A stretch of DNA of 64,000 nucleotides, from the NCBI GenBank assembly GCA_001544595.2, contig FCOH02000005.1, positions 298,496-362,495 of the forward strand, given 5' to 3'. The notes below the pieces were generated by a model, which saw nothing but the letters and a program-made list of their open reading frames with translations, was not told where the DNA came from and searched no databases. A program made the translations under genes and the position numbers. Shown here piece by piece: positions 16,945 to 25,370 of the stretch. Position 1 is the first letter of the stretch, and every line of letters starts with the position of its first letter. This DNA is from Caballeronia peredens. GTDB taxonomy: Bacteria > Pseudomonadota > Gammaproteobacteria > Burkholderiales > Burkholderiaceae.

Positions 16945-18057
16945 TTGAATCGAGCCGCTTCATCACGATCGCCGCGCCGCGCCTCTGACGCGCAGCCGTT
17001 GCGCGAACAGATTTCGATGTCGCCCGGGCGGCGCGTGTGGCTGCGCTTCAGGCGCAACCGGCTGGGCTACTGGAGCCTCATCGTGTTCGTCGCGGCGTTC
17101 GTCATCAGCCTCGCGGGGCCGCTGTGGTCGAACGACAAGCCGCTCGTCGTGCGCTATCAGGGGCATCTCTATTTCCCGCTCGTGAAAACCTACGCCGAGA
17201 CGACCTTCGGCGGCGACTTCCCGACGCCCGCCGATTATCTCGATCCTTTCGTGCGCGACCGTTTCGACGCACCCGGCAATTTCGCGATCTACCCGCCCAA
17301 TCACTATTACTACGACACGCTCAACTACTTCTCGAAGGGCTCGAATCCGGCGCCGCCGTCGCGCGAAAACTGGCTCGGCACCGACGACCGCGGCCGCGAC
17401 GTATTCGCGCGTTTGGTCTACGGCTTTCGCGTGTCGGTGCTGTTCGCGCTCGTGCTGACCGCGATCGGCACCGTGCTGGGCGTCGTGGCGGGCGCGGTGC
17501 AGGGCTACTTCGGCGGGCGCATCGATATCACCGGGCAGCGGCTGATCGAAATATGGAGCGCATTGCCGGAGCTGTATCTGCTGATCATCTTCGCGTCGAT
17601 TTTCGAGCCGAGCCTGATCCTTTTGATCATCCTGCTGTCGCTGTTCGGCTGGATCGGCCTGTCGGATTATGTGCGCGCGGAGTTTCTGCGCAATCGCACG
17701 CAGGACTACGTGCGCGCCGCCCGCGCGATGGGACTGTCGAACTGGCAGATCATCTGGCGGCACGTGCTGCCCAACAGCCTGACGCCGGTCATCACCTTCC
17801 TGCCGTTTCGCATGAGCGGGGCGATTCTCGCGCTGACGAGCCTCGATTTCCTCGGCCTGGGCGTGCCGTCGCCGACGCCGTCGCTCGGTGAGCTGCTCGC
17901 GCAGGGCAAGGCCAATCTCGACGCATGGTGGATTTCGCTGTCGACGTTCGGCGTGCTCGTCGCGACGCTGCTGCTGCTGACCTTCATGGGCGACGCGTTG
18001 CGCAATGCGCTCGACACGCGTATCGCGGATGCAGTGAAAGCGGGAGGCGGGCAGTGA
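16945..18057 (+). CDS. yejE: ABC peptide importer permease YejE
   Basis: The 370-residue permease pairs with YejB. It has a long N-terminal cytoplasmic tail with SPGRRVWLRFRRNRLGYWSL, a large periplasmic loop with GTDDRGRDVFARLVYGFRVS (the OppC/DppC motif), and the EAA loop YVRAARAMGLSNWQIIWRHVLPNS (residues about 255-280). The start is a TTG at 16945, one base after the yejB stop, with GGAG nine bases upstream; no ATG fits better. It ends overlapping the yejF start. Confidence 0.9.
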   Translation: MNRAASSRSPRRASDAQPLREQISMSPGRRVWLRFRRNRLGYWSLIVFVAAFVISLAGPLWSNDKPLVVRYQGHLYFPLVKTYAETTFGGDFPTPADYLDPFVRDRFDAPGNFAIYPPNHYYYDTLNYFSKGSNPAPPSRENWLGTDDRGRDVFARLVYGFRVSVLFALVLTAIGTVLGVVAGAVQGYFGGRIDITGQRLIEIWSALPELYLLIIFASIFEPSLILLIILLSLFGWIGLSDYVRAEFLRNRTQDYVRAARAMGLSNWQIIWRHVLPNSLTPVITFLPFRMSGAILALTSLDFLGLGVPSPTPSLGELLAQGKANLDAWWISLSTFGVLVATLLLLTFMGDALRNALDTRIADAVKAGGGQ

Positions 18058-19652
18058 GCGAGCCGATGCTCTCCATACGGGATCTGCGCGTGCGCTTCGG
18101 CGACACGCTCGCCGTCGACGGCGTGAATCTCGACGTGCGCGCGGGCGAACGCGTGGCGCTGGTCGGCGAGTCGGGTTCGGGCAAGAGCGTAACGGCGCTG
18201 TCGATCCTGCGCCTGATCCGCGATGCCGAACTGTCCGGCTCGATCCGCTTCGGCGGCGAAGAACTGCTGTCGAAGAGCGAGCACGCGATGCGCGGCCTGC
18301 GCGGCTCCGACATCGCGATGATCTTTCAGGAGCCGATGACCGCGCTCAATCCGCTCTATACGGTCGGCGACCAGATCGGCGAGACGATCCAGCTGCACGA
18401 TGGTGCGAGTCCGCGCGAGTCGAGGCAACGCGCGATCGCGCTGCTCGCGCGCACGGGCATTACCGAGCCGGAACGGCGCGTGGACAGCTATCCGCATCAA
18501 CTGTCGGGCGGACAGCGCCAGCGCGCGATGATCGCGATGGCGCTCGCGTGCCGGCCGCGGCTGCTCCTCGCCGACGAGCCGACCACTGCGCTCGACGTGA
18601 CGATCCGCGCGCAGATCGTCGAACTGCTGCTGGAGCTGCAGCGCGACGAAGCCGAAAAGCGCGGCATGGCCGTGCTGCTCATCACGCACGATCTGAATCT
18701 GGTGAGGCGCTTCGCCGAACGCGTCGCGGTGATGGAGAAGGGCGTGCTCGTGGAAAGCGGCACGGTCGAAGCGATTTTCGCGTCGCCGCAGCATCCGTAC
18801 ACGCAGCGTCTCTTGCACAGCAAGCCGAAACGCACCGTGCTGCCGGTGCTGCCGATCGCGCCGGTGCTGCTCGACGCGAAGAACGTGTCGGTCGATTACC
18901 CGATGCGCGTGCCCGGCCTCAAAGGCTGGTTCCGGCGCGGCCGGTTCAGAGCCGTCGACGACGTCACGCTGACGGTGCGGCAGGGCGAGACGCTCGGCAT
19001 CGTCGGCGAGTCGGGCTCGGGCAAATCGACGCTGGCGATGGCGCTGCTCGGCCTGCAGCGCGTCTCGCACGGCGCCGTGCAGTTCCAGGGCCGCTCGCTC
19101 GGCGATTTTCGCGGCCGCGAGAAGACCGTGCTGCGCTCGAATCTGCAGGTCGTGTTTCAGGATCCGTTCAGTTCGCTGTCGCCGCGGCAGACGGTCGAGC
19201 GGATCGTCGGGGAAGGGCTCGCGCTCCATCGCCCGGAACTCGATGCCGCCGCGCGCCGCGCGAAGGTGGTCGCGGTGCTGCGCGAGGTCGGGATGGACCG
19301 CGCGGCGCTGACGCGTTATCCGCACGAGTTCTCGGGCGGGCAGCGGCAACGCATCGCGATTGCGCGCGCGCTGGTGCTGGAGCCGAGCATTCTGATCCTG
19401 GACGAGCCGACGAGCGCGCTCGACGTTTCCATTCAGACTCAAGTCCTCGCGCTGCTGGCCGACATTCAGAAGAAGCACAATCTCGGCTACGTTTTTATTA
19501 GCCACGACTTACAAGTGATCGGCGCGATGGCGCATCGCGTCGCAGTCATGCGAGATGGTTTTGTCGTCGAGTCCGGGGAAGTGGAGAAGATTTTTTCGAA
19601 GCCCTCTGACGAATACACAAGAAAGCTTCTGAAGGCAGCCCTGGAATCCTAA
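18054..19652 (+). CDS. yejF: ABC peptide importer ATPase YejF (two nucleotide-binding domains)
   Basis: The 532-residue protein contains two complete ABC domains. Domain 1 has Walker A GESGSGKS (residues about 38-45), signature LSGGQRQR and Walker B LLLADEPT. Domain 2 repeats GESGSGKS, then FSGGQRQR and LILDEPT. Each domain ends with the oligopeptide-type C-terminal extension (QHPYTQRLL and [10 protein letters not shown]). It powers the YejBE channel. The start is GTG at 18054, overlapping the yejE stop (GTGA) and preceded by GGGAGG; an in-frame ATG at 18066 is an alternative. A terminator follows at 19670. Confidence 0.92.
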   Translation: MSEPMLSIRDLRVRFGDTLAVDGVNLDVRAGERVALVGESGSGKSVTALSILRLIRDAELSGSIRFGGEELLSKSEHAMRGLRGSDIAMIFQEPMTALNPLYTVGDQIGETIQLHDGASPRESRQRAIALLARTGITEPERRVDSYPHQLSGGQRQRAMIAMALACRPRLLLADEPTTALDVTIRAQIVELLLELQRDEAEKRGMAVLLITHDLNLVRRFAERVAVMEKGVLVESGTVEAIFASPQHPYTQRLLHSKPKRTVLPVLPIAPVLLDAKNVSVDYPMRVPGLKGWFRRGRFRAVDDVTLTVRQGETLGIVGESGSGKSTLAMALLGLQRVSHGAVQFQGRSLGDFRGREKTVLRSNLQVVFQDPFSSLSPRQTVERIVGEGLALHRPELDAAARRAKVVAVLREVGMDRAALTRYPHEFSGGQRQRIAIARALVLEPSILILDEPTSALDVSIQTQVLALLADIQKKHNLGYVFISHDLQVIGAMAHRVAVMRDGFVVESGEVEKIFSKPSDEYTRKLLKAALES

Positions 19653-19669
19653 AAATCTTTCTTTTTCAC

Positions 19670-19699
19670 CAATTGAGTGCCCATCTCAATTGTATTTTT
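19670..19699 (+). terminator. Intrinsic terminator of yejABEF
   Basis: Stem CAATTGAG (19670-19677) pairs with CTCAATTG (19685-19692), followed by TATTTTT. The stem is AT-rich and of moderate strength. Confidence 0.75.
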
Positions 19700-19708
19700 C
19701 TATTTCTT

Positions 19709-19737
19709 TTGACAGTTAAATACTTTATGGCTAGTAT
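19709..19737 (+). promoter_or_regulatory. Sigma-70-type promoter for NlpC/P60 gene
   Basis: TTGACA (19709-19714), a 17-base spacer and TAGTAT (19732-19737) closely match consensus. They lie in a notably AT-rich spacer 62 bases before the ATG of the downstream gene. Confidence 0.75.
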
Positions 19738-19799
19738 CCCTTCAAACTTTTACGTATCTCCCTGATTTAACAGCCTTTAATTGTAAAACCTACCGACCG

Positions 19800-20459
19800 A
19801 TGCAGCCACTAACGTTGACTCAGACATGCGCGCGCGCCGCCGCGAGCATGTTAATCGGCCTTCTGATGACAACAACTTCCGGCGCGTTTGCCGATGAAGT
19901 CAGCAGTAGCAGCCAAAATGCCAACAACGGCATTTTCTCATCCAGCAAATCCAGCGATGCACAGAACGTGGACGCCGCCGGCCATCCGGGCGGCGCGAAG
20001 TCGTTTCTGTCGGGCGTGGCGAGCAAGGCGGGCGACGTCGTCGTCGGCGCGCTCAACATGATCGGCGTGCGTTATCGCTGGGGCGGAAATTCTCCCGATT
20101 CGGGCCTCGATTGCAGCGGCTTCGTGCGCTACGTGTTCCAGGACACGCTCGGCATGACCCTGCCGCGCCGCGCCGAAGAAATGAGCCGCGTCGGTGAGAA
20201 AGTCACCGTGTCGGATCTGAAGCCGGGCGACCTCGTGTTCTTCAACACGATGCGCCGCTCGTTCTCGCACGTCGGCATCTATATCGGCGACAACAAGTTC
20301 GTGCACTCGCCGTCCACCGGCAGCACGATCCGCGTCGACGACATGGAAGACGGCTACTGGGAAAAGCGCTTTCAGGGCGCGCGCCGAATTGACAACGCGC
20401 AGTTCAACGACGGCGCGGATCTTCGCCAGCGCGTGAGCGCGACGATCGGCGGTTACTGA
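19800..20459 (+). CDS. NlpC/P60 (C40) cell-wall peptidase
   Basis: The 219-residue secreted protein has a signal peptide (cleavage near AFA, residues 29-31), a Ser/Asn-rich linker, and an NlpC/P60 domain (residues about 78-200). The catalytic triad is visible: Cys105 in LDCSGFVRYVF, His157 in FSHVGIYIG and His169 in KFVHSPSTG. Such enzymes cleave D-Glu-mDAP bonds in peptidoglycan stem peptides. It is monocistronic, with its own strong promoter and terminator. The start at 19800 has no clear ribosome-binding site; a Met at residue 17 is an alternative, but it would shorten the signal peptide. Confidence 0.88.
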   Translation: MQPLTLTQTCARAAASMLIGLLMTTTSGAFADEVSSSSQNANNGIFSSSKSSDAQNVDAAGHPGGAKSFLSGVASKAGDVVVGALNMIGVRYRWGGNSPDSGLDCSGFVRYVFQDTLGMTLPRRAEEMSRVGEKVTVSDLKPGDLVFFNTMRRSFSHVGIYIGDNKFVHSPSTGSTIRVDDMEDGYWEKRFQGARRIDNAQFNDGADLRQRVSATIGGY

Positions 20460-20479
20460 CCGGCCGCTTCACGGGTAAC

Positions 20480-20513
20480 GAAAAGCCTGCCTCCTTGCGG
20501 ACGCAGGCTTTTC
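20480..20513 (+). terminator. Intrinsic terminator after NlpC/P60 gene
   Basis: Stem GAAAAGCCTGC (20480-20490) pairs with GCAGGCTTTTC (20503-20513). Confidence 0.85.
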
Positions 20514-20603
20514 GCGTTTCCGGAGACATGTCCGGACCGGCGCGCGTTCGAGTCCGCACGCAGCGTCGGGGCGAGTCACAATCAGCCCGATCGGAAAGCC
20601 TCA

Positions 20604-20632
20604 TTGCACGCGCCTTCAAAAGCCGTTATAGT
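20604..20632 (+). promoter_or_regulatory. Promoter of leuA leader transcript
   Basis: TTGCAC (20604-20609), a 17-base spacer and TATAGT (20627-20632) match sigma-70 consensus well. The predicted transcription start is at or next to 20639, the A of the leader-peptide ATG. Confidence 0.7.
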
Positions 20633-20638
20633 TTTTGA

Positions 20639-20725
20639 ATGAACTTTTTCCCGTTCCTCTTCTCGCTGTTCCCGGCTGGTGCGTCGCTACGCGCACTATC
20701 GCTACTAGCGCGCCTACCGCGCTGA
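20639..20725 (+). CDS. leuL: Putative leucine leader peptide upstream of leuA
   Basis: A 28-codon frame runs from ATG 20639 to TGA 20725. Seven codons are Leu, and five of these are CTA (20687, 20696, 20702, 20705 and 20714), a codon hardly used in this GC-rich genome; the C-terminal part reads ASLRALSLLARLPR. Clustered rare Leu codons before a leucine biosynthesis gene are the hallmark of leu attenuation leaders in enterobacteria, which also use CUA. No Shine-Dalgarno is present and the promoter places the transcript start at the ATG, so translation would be leaderless. The hairpin at 20762-20784 and a C/T-rich stretch at 20726-20757 follow. The gene symbol is by analogy only. Confidence 0.65.
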   Translation: MNFFPFLFSLFPAGASLRALSLLARLPR

Positions 20726-20784
20726 CTCTTCTCGCCTCCCGTCTGCTCGTCCTGTCAGGTTTTCGACGCCAGCGGTGGCGCGAA
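20709..20784 (+). promoter_or_regulatory. Candidate attenuator structures between leader peptide and leuA
   Basis: A stem at 20762-20771 / 20776-20784 (TTCG, bulged A, CGCCA with GCGG loop) can form. Its 3' side plus loop (20772-20782) is also complementary to 20709-20720 at the end of the leader ORF, with a single bulged T. The two pairings exclude each other. No long T-run follows, so any termination may be Rho-dependent: 20726-20757 is C/T-rich and G-poor. The mechanism is not established from sequence alone. Confidence 0.45.
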
Positions 20785-20874
20785 CACCCGAATTCCCTTT
20801 TGCCTTATTGTTCATCGCGTTCATACGGCATCGACCCCTCCCACAATCGATAAATCTCCCCACAGGAGCCCGAC

Positions 20875-22419
20875 ATGGCAGCAGACAAGTTGATCATCTT
20901 CGACACGACCTTGCGCGACGGCGAGCAGTCCCCCGGCGCATCGATGACGAAGGAGGAAAAGATCCGCATCGCGAAGCAACTGGAGCGCATGAAGGTCGAC
21001 GTGATCGAGGCGGGCTTCGCCGCCAGCTCGAACGGCGATTTCGACGCAATCCACACGATTGCCTCGCTGGTCAAGGGCAGCACGGTCTGCTCGCTCGCCC
21101 GCGCGAACGACAAGGACATTCAGCGCGCCGCCGATGCGCTCAAGCCCGCCGATCACTTCCGCATTCATACGTTCATCGCCACGTCGGCGCTGCATATGGA
21201 AAAGAAGCTGCGCATGACGCCGGAGCAGGTGTACGACCAGGCGCGTCTCGCCGTGCGTTTCGCCCGCAAGTTCACGGATGACGTCGAGTTCTCGCCGGAA
21301 GACGGCAGCCGCTCGGACATCGACTTCCTCTGCCGCGTGATCGAAGGGGTGATCGACGAAGGCGCGCGCACGATCAATATCGCGGATACGGTCGGCTACG
21401 GCGTGCCGGAGCTTTACGGCAATCTCGTCAGGACGCTGCGCGAGCGCGTGCCGAACGCGGACAAGGCCGTCTGGTCGGTCCACTGTCACGACGACCTCGG
21501 CATGGCGGTGGCCAACTCGCTCGCGGGCGTGAAGATCGGCGGCGCGCGCCAGGTCGAATGCACGATCAACGGTCTCGGCGAACGCGCGGGCAATACTTCG
21601 CTCGAAGAAATCGTGATGTCGGTGAAGACGCGCAAGGATTACTTCGGGCTCGACCTCGGCATCGACACGACGCAGATCGTGCCGACTTCGAAGCTCGTTT
21701 CCCAGATCACCGGTTTCGTGGTGCAGCCGAACAAGGCGGTGGTAGGCGCGAACGCGTTCGCGCACGCGTCGGGCATCCATCAGGACGGCGTGCTGAAGGC
21801 GCGCGACACCTACGAAATCATGCGCGCGGAAGACGTGGGCTGGGCCGCGAACAAGATCGTGCTCGGCAAGTTGTCCGGCCGCAACGCGTTCAAGCAGCGT
21901 CTGGAAGAACTCGGCGTGACCCTCGAATCCGAGGCCGAAGTGAATGCGGCGTTCGCGCGCTTCAAGGAGCTCGCCGACCGCAAGGCTGAAATCTTCGACG
22001 AAGACATCATGCAGATCGTCTCCGAGGAATCGGCCGAGGCGCAGGCGAAGGAACACTTCCGCTTCGTGTCGATGAAGCAGCACTCGGAAACCGGCGAGCA
22101 GCCGCAGGCCAAGGTCGTGTTCGCCGTGGAAGGCACCGAAGTGACCGGCGAGGCGCGCGGCAACGGGCCTGTGGACGCGACGCTGCACGCGATCGAATCG
22201 AAGGTCGACAGCGGCGCCGAACTCGTGTTGTACTCGGTCAACGCGATCACGACCGGCACGCAGGCTCAGGGCGAAGTGACGGTGCGTCTGTCGAAGAGCG
22301 GGCGCATCGTGAACGGTGTGGGCACCGATCCGGATATCGTGGCGGCATCGGCGAAGGCGTATATCGCCGCGTTGAACAAGCTGCACTCGAAGGTCGAGAA
22401 GCTCAATCCGCAGCTCTGA
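20875..22419 (+). CDS. leuA: 2-isopropylmalate synthase
   Basis: The 514-residue enzyme condenses acetyl-CoA with 2-oxoisovalerate, the committed step of leucine synthesis. The N-terminal TIM barrel shows [16 protein letters not shown] (residues about 8-23), [16 protein letters not shown] with the metal-binding His pair, and the [16 protein letters not shown] motif. The C-terminal LeuA regulatory domain (residues about 385-510), which binds leucine in feedback inhibition, contains [14 protein letters not shown] and [17 protein letters not shown] lies six bases before the ATG. It is separated from its promoter by a leader region with a leucine-rich ORF, so transcriptional attenuation is likely. 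A terminator follows. Confidence 0.96.
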   Translation: MAADKLIIFDTTLRDGEQSPGASMTKEEKIRIAKQLERMKVDVIEAGFAASSNGDFDAIHTIASLVKGSTVCSLARANDKDIQRAADALKPADHFRIHTFIATSALHMEKKLRMTPEQVYDQARLAVRFARKFTDDVEFSPEDGSRSDIDFLCRVIEGVIDEGARTINIADTVGYGVPELYGNLVRTLRERVPNADKAVWSVHCHDDLGMAVANSLAGVKIGGARQVECTINGLGERAGNTSLEEIVMSVKTRKDYFGLDLGIDTTQIVPTSKLVSQITGFVVQPNKAVVGANAFAHASGIHQDGVLKARDTYEIMRAEDVGWAANKIVLGKLSGRNAFKQRLEELGVTLESEAEVNAAFARFKELADRKAEIFDEDIMQIVSEESAEAQAKEHFRFVSMKQHSETGEQPQAKVVFAVEGTEVTGEARGNGPVDATLHAIESKVDSGAELVLYSVNAITTGTQAQGEVTVRLSKSGRIVNGVGTDPDIVAASAKAYIAALNKLHSKVEKLNPQL

Positions 22420-22474
22420 GTCGCAGCTGGTTTCGGCGGAAGACCGCCCGGGCCGGCTTGAAGCAGTTCAAACG

Positions 22475-22500
22475 AATAAGCCCTCGCGAGAGGGCTTATT
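22475..22500 (+). terminator. Intrinsic terminator after leuA
   Basis: Stem AATAAGCCCTC (22475-22485) pairs perfectly with 22490-22500 around a GCGA loop; A/T ends make it usable in both directions. Confidence 0.85.
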
Positions 22501-22540
22501 GCTTGGTGCTGCTTGGTGCTGCTTGGTGCTGCTTGGTGCG
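22501..22540. repeat. Tandem 10-bp repeat, four copies
   Basis: GCTTGGTGCT is repeated head to tail four times directly after the leuA terminator; the last copy ends in G in place of T. There is no gene in it. Copy number could vary between strains by slipped-strand mispairing. Confidence 0.95.
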
Positions 22541-22568
22541 GCGCGCACCCGTCGTCAGCAACCCGCTG

Positions 22569-23084
22569 TCAGAACAGATTGCGCCGGTCGGGATCGTGCA
22601 GCGGGTCGGGGGTCTTCTGCGTCATGCGCAGGATGCCCTGATCGTCGAAATAGAAGTTGTACATCAGGTACCAGATGTTCGCCTCCATGTAGCGATACGT
22701 CCAGACTTCGCGCTTCATCAGCGGAAAGTACGACGTCTCCACCGGACGGCCGAAGTTCACCAGCACGTCCTTCTTCGTCCACGTGCCGATCTGCGCTTTA
22801 TAAAACTCGTTCTCGTCGAGCACCTGCCGGACGTTCACGATCTTGCCGGACGCGTCGATGTCCGCGGCAGTGGTGAATTCGCCGAGCGGCTGCGTCGGCC
22901 ACATGAGGCGTTTGCCGCCGTCGGGCAGATCATAGACTTCGCGCGGCGGGCCGAGGCGCGCGGTGATCGTCGATGCATCCGCGCCCGCCTGATAGTTCTG
23001 CCACGGCTGCGCGCACGCCGACAGCAGAAACGCGACGCCCGCGCCCGCCAGCGCGGCCCGCATGCGATTGAATCGGTGCAGCAT
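22569..23084 (-). CDS. BamE/SmpA-like outer-membrane lipoprotein
   Basis: The 171-residue product starts with a lipoprotein signal and lipobox LSAC. The mature part holds a BamE-like pattern: GADASTITARLGPPREVYDLPDG, then a strand LMWPTQPLGEFT and a second repeat with a VLVNFGRPVET turn, that is, two short helix-helix-strand units of the SmpA/OmlA type. Genuine BamE is about 115 residues and part of the barrel assembly complex; this one is longer and may be a paralogue. AGGAG precedes the ATG at 23084; the longer frame to 23273 lacks such a signal. Confidence 0.75.
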   Translation of the reverse strand: MLHRFNRMRAALAGAGVAFLLSACAQPWQNYQAGADASTITARLGPPREVYDLPDGGKRLMWPTQPLGEFTTAADIDASGKIVNVRQVLDENEFYKAQIGTWTKKDVLVNFGRPVETSYFPLMKREVWTYRYMEANIWYLMYNFYFDDQGILRMTQKTPDPLHDPDRRNLF

Positions 23085-23248
23085 CGTAGGCTCCTCGTTT
23101 TGTCTTTCCTGTGATTTTGACACGCGCGCCCGACAAAACATTCTCCGGACTGCCGCGGCATTCGCGCAGGCTTGTCGTGAATGCCGCACTTGCATGGGAA
23201 ACGCCTCGCGGCCTATGATCCGCGCTTTCATCAAGGCGGCGCAAACCC

Positions 23249-24592
23249 ATGACGAGCGTATCGAGGCAAGCAATCGGCATGCATGCGGACGTGCAAGCCG
23301 GCATGAACGCGGGCACGCGTGCGGCGCGCTGGCTCCGCGCCGCGGCGCTGACGTGTCTGGCGTGCTCCCTGACCCTGACGGCCGGCGCCGCCGAGCTTGC
23401 GCCCGTGAAGCTGGCGTTGATCGAAGGCATGTCCGGCCCGTTCGCGAATGCCGGCGCGATGGTCGAGCGCAATCTGCGCTTCGGCGTCGAACGCGTGAAC
23501 GCGCGAGGCGGCGTGAAGCTCGCCGACGGCATGCATCCGCTGCAACTCGTCGTGCTCGACGGCAAAGGCAGCAGCGAGGCGACGCTCGTGCAACTGCGTG
23601 CGGCGATCGACGAGAAGATCGGCTTCGTCATGCAGGGAAACAGTTCGGCCGTAGCGGCGGCGCTCGTCGGCGCGATCGAGCGGCAGAACGCGCGCGAGCC
23701 CGACCGGCGGGTGCTGTTCCTCAACTATTCCGCCGACGACCCCGCGCTCACGAACGACGCGTGCAGCTTCTGGCACTTCCGTTTCGATGCGCACGCCGGC
23801 ATGCGCATGGACGCCCTCGCCGACGCCCTCAAGGACGATCGGGCGGTCAAAAAGGTTTATCTGCTCAATCAGGATTACAGCTTCGGCCACGACGTGAGCC
23901 GCGAAGCGCAGCGCGCCCTGAAGGAGCGTCGGCCGGATATCGCGATCGCGGGCGACGAGTTTCATCCGATCGGCCGCGTGAAGGATTTCGCGCCGTATGT
24001 CGCGAAGATTCGCGCGAGCGGGGCGGATGCCGTGATCACGGGCAACTGGGGCAACGACCTCACGCTGCTGGTCAAGGCGGCGCGCGAGCAGGGGCTCGAG
24101 ACGAAGTTCTATACCTTTTACGGCAACAGTCTGGGTGCGCCGGCGGCACTCGGCGACGCCGGCGTGAAGCGCGTGATCGCAGTCGCGGACTGGCATCCGA
24201 ACGCGGGCGGGGCGGCCTCGGACGCGTACTATCGCGATTTCCGCACGCGCTATCCCGCCGCCGCCGATGACTATCTGGTGGCGCGCATGCCGCTCATGAT
24301 CGAAATGCTCGCCGCCGCGATGTCCCGCGCCGCCAGTGCGGACCCGCTCGCCGTGGCGCGGACGCTGGAAGGCATGAAATTCGACGGCGAATCCTTCCAT
24401 CCGTCGACAATGCGGGCGGAAGATCATCAACTGATCCAGCCCCTTTACGTGATGGAAATGGACAAAGCCGGCTCGCCCGGCGTGAAATTCGACAACGAAG
24501 GTTCCGGCTACGGCTTTCGGACGCTGCTCCCCGTTGCCGCGGACAAGACCATCCAGCCGACGACCTGCAAGATGGCGCGCCCGGCGCGTTAG
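23249..24592 (+). CDS. ABC transporter periplasmic binding protein, branched-chain amino acid type
   Basis: The 447-residue product has an extended N-terminus with a signal sequence (hydrophobic AALTCLACSLTLTAGAAE, residues about 30-48) and a Leu/Ile/Val-binding-protein fold: VKLALIEGMSGPFANAGAMVERNLRFGVE at the start, KVYLLNQDYSFGHDVSREAQ and the ADAVITGNWGNDLTLLVKAA segment. No permease or ATPase gene of this type lies beside it, so it either serves a transporter elsewhere or is an orphan. The ATG at 23249 is 164 bases from the divergent lipoprotein start; a later Met (residue 11 or 19) could also be the start. Ligand unknown. Confidence 0.85.
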   Translation: MTSVSRQAIGMHADVQAGMNAGTRAARWLRAAALTCLACSLTLTAGAAELAPVKLALIEGMSGPFANAGAMVERNLRFGVERVNARGGVKLADGMHPLQLVVLDGKGSSEATLVQLRAAIDEKIGFVMQGNSSAVAAALVGAIERQNAREPDRRVLFLNYSADDPALTNDACSFWHFRFDAHAGMRMDALADALKDDRAVKKVYLLNQDYSFGHDVSREAQRALKERRPDIAIAGDEFHPIGRVKDFAPYVAKIRASGADAVITGNWGNDLTLLVKAAREQGLETKFYTFYGNSLGAPAALGDAGVKRVIAVADWHPNAGGAASDAYYRDFRTRYPAAADDYLVARMPLMIEMLAAAMSRAASADPLAVARTLEGMKFDGESFHPSTMRAEDHQLIQPLYVMEMDKAGSPGVKFDNEGSGYGFRTLLPVAADKTIQPTTCKMARPAR

Positions 24593-24626
24593 GGCAGCCG
24601 CCGGGGTTCGCCGGGACATGCGGTTG

Positions 24627-24635
24627 TGCTATACT
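24627..24635 (+). promoter_or_regulatory. Extended -10 promoter element before rpsO
   Basis: TGCTATACT is an extended -10 (TGn + TATACT) lying 152 bases upstream of the rpsO start; a -35 match is weak, as is usual for extended -10 promoters. Confidence 0.55.
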
Positions 24636-24786
24636 TCGCGCTTCGCTTTTGGCGTAGTGCGTGAGCTCCAGGAATGAAGTTCAGCGCCGCGGCTTTCCGG
24701 CCATGCCGAAAACGAACCCTGAAATGTGCAACCCACGGCACGGCCTTTCTTCCGTGACCGCCTGTCTGTATCAAAGGAAAAGCAAA

Positions 24787-25056
24787 ATGTCCGTAGCAGA
24801 AATCAAGAAGTCCGACATCGTCGCCGAATACGCGCGCGGCACCAACGACACCGGCTCCCCCGAAGTGCAAGTCGCACTGCTGACGAGCCGCATCAACGAA
24901 CTGACCGTCCACTTCAAGTCGCACTCGAAGGATCACCACAGCCGCCGCGGTCTGCTGCGCATGGTGAGCCGCCGTCGCAAGCTGCTCGACTACCTGAAGG
25001 GCAAGGACGCGGATCGCTATCGCTCGCTGATCGAAAAGCTGGGTCTGCGCAAGTAA
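24787..25056 (+). CDS. rpsO: 30S ribosomal protein S15
   Basis: The 89-residue protein matches bacterial S15 in length and motifs: [46 protein letters not shown] and the C-terminal [12 protein letters not shown]. It binds the 16S central domain near helices 20-22 and bridges to 23S rRNA. AAGGAAA precedes the ATG. It is followed by a terminator hairpin and pnp, the classical rpsO-pnp arrangement. The 151-base leader could fold to mediate S15 autoregulation; no specific structure was established here. Confidence 0.98.
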   Translation: MSVAEIKKSDIVAEYARGTNDTGSPEVQVALLTSRINELTVHFKSHSKDHHSRRGLLRMVSRRRKLLDYLKGKDADRYRSLIEKLGLRK

Positions 25057-25087
25057 TTGGCGCCAAGCGACCAGCGTTCCAACGAAG

Positions 25088-25126
25088 TGCCTGTGTCAGT
25101 CCGCTGATGCAGGCATTTTGTTTTTG
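25088..25126 (+). terminator. Intrinsic terminator between rpsO and pnp
   Basis: A 12-bp stem with G-U pairs (25088-25099 with 25104-25115), loop TCCG, followed by TTTTGTTTTT. In E. coli the matching terminator is partly read through into pnp. Confidence 0.85.
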
Positions 25127-25250
25127 TACGGTCTGGCCGTGAAGTGGTGCCCGATCGCGTTTTCGGCGCTCGGCGCATCAGAGTTGATGGTTTCGGCAGT
25201 TCCTGGCTTTACCGGATGAGTCACCGGTCCGGCCTCGCCGCAGAGCTTTG

Positions 25251-25295
25251 TGTCATTCCAGCGCGGCACGCATCGCGCGTTGCGCTGGAATGGCA
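25251..25295 (+). promoter_or_regulatory. Long stem-loop in pnp leader, candidate RNase III/PNPase autoregulatory site
   Basis: Bases 25251-25264 pair with 25282-25295 over 14 bp (11 of them CATTCCAGCGC with its exact complement), enclosing a 17-base loop. It lies about 75 bases before the pnp start. E. coli pnp has a comparable leader duplex that RNase III cuts, after which PNPase represses its own translation. The function here is inferred by analogy. Confidence 0.6.
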
Positions 25296-25370
25296 TAACA
25301 CACCTCTAACGCGTGGCTCAGGACACCCCGCCAGCGCCTTACGGCGCGGCGCAACGTAGAAGGAGTCACA

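Noticed and set aside
14742..17057. Minus-strand frame of 771 codons antisense to yejA/yejB
   Set aside because: It crosses two well-supported genes, is very rich in Arg/Glu/His and shows no motif.
20635..20853. Alternative 72-codon frame from TTG over the leuA leader
   Set aside because: It starts inside the promoter, has no family match and no ribosome-binding site; the shorter frame with clustered CTA codons explains the region better.
22501..22540. CRISPR-like repeats
   Set aside because: The 10-bp units are directly adjacent with no spacers and no cas genes are present.
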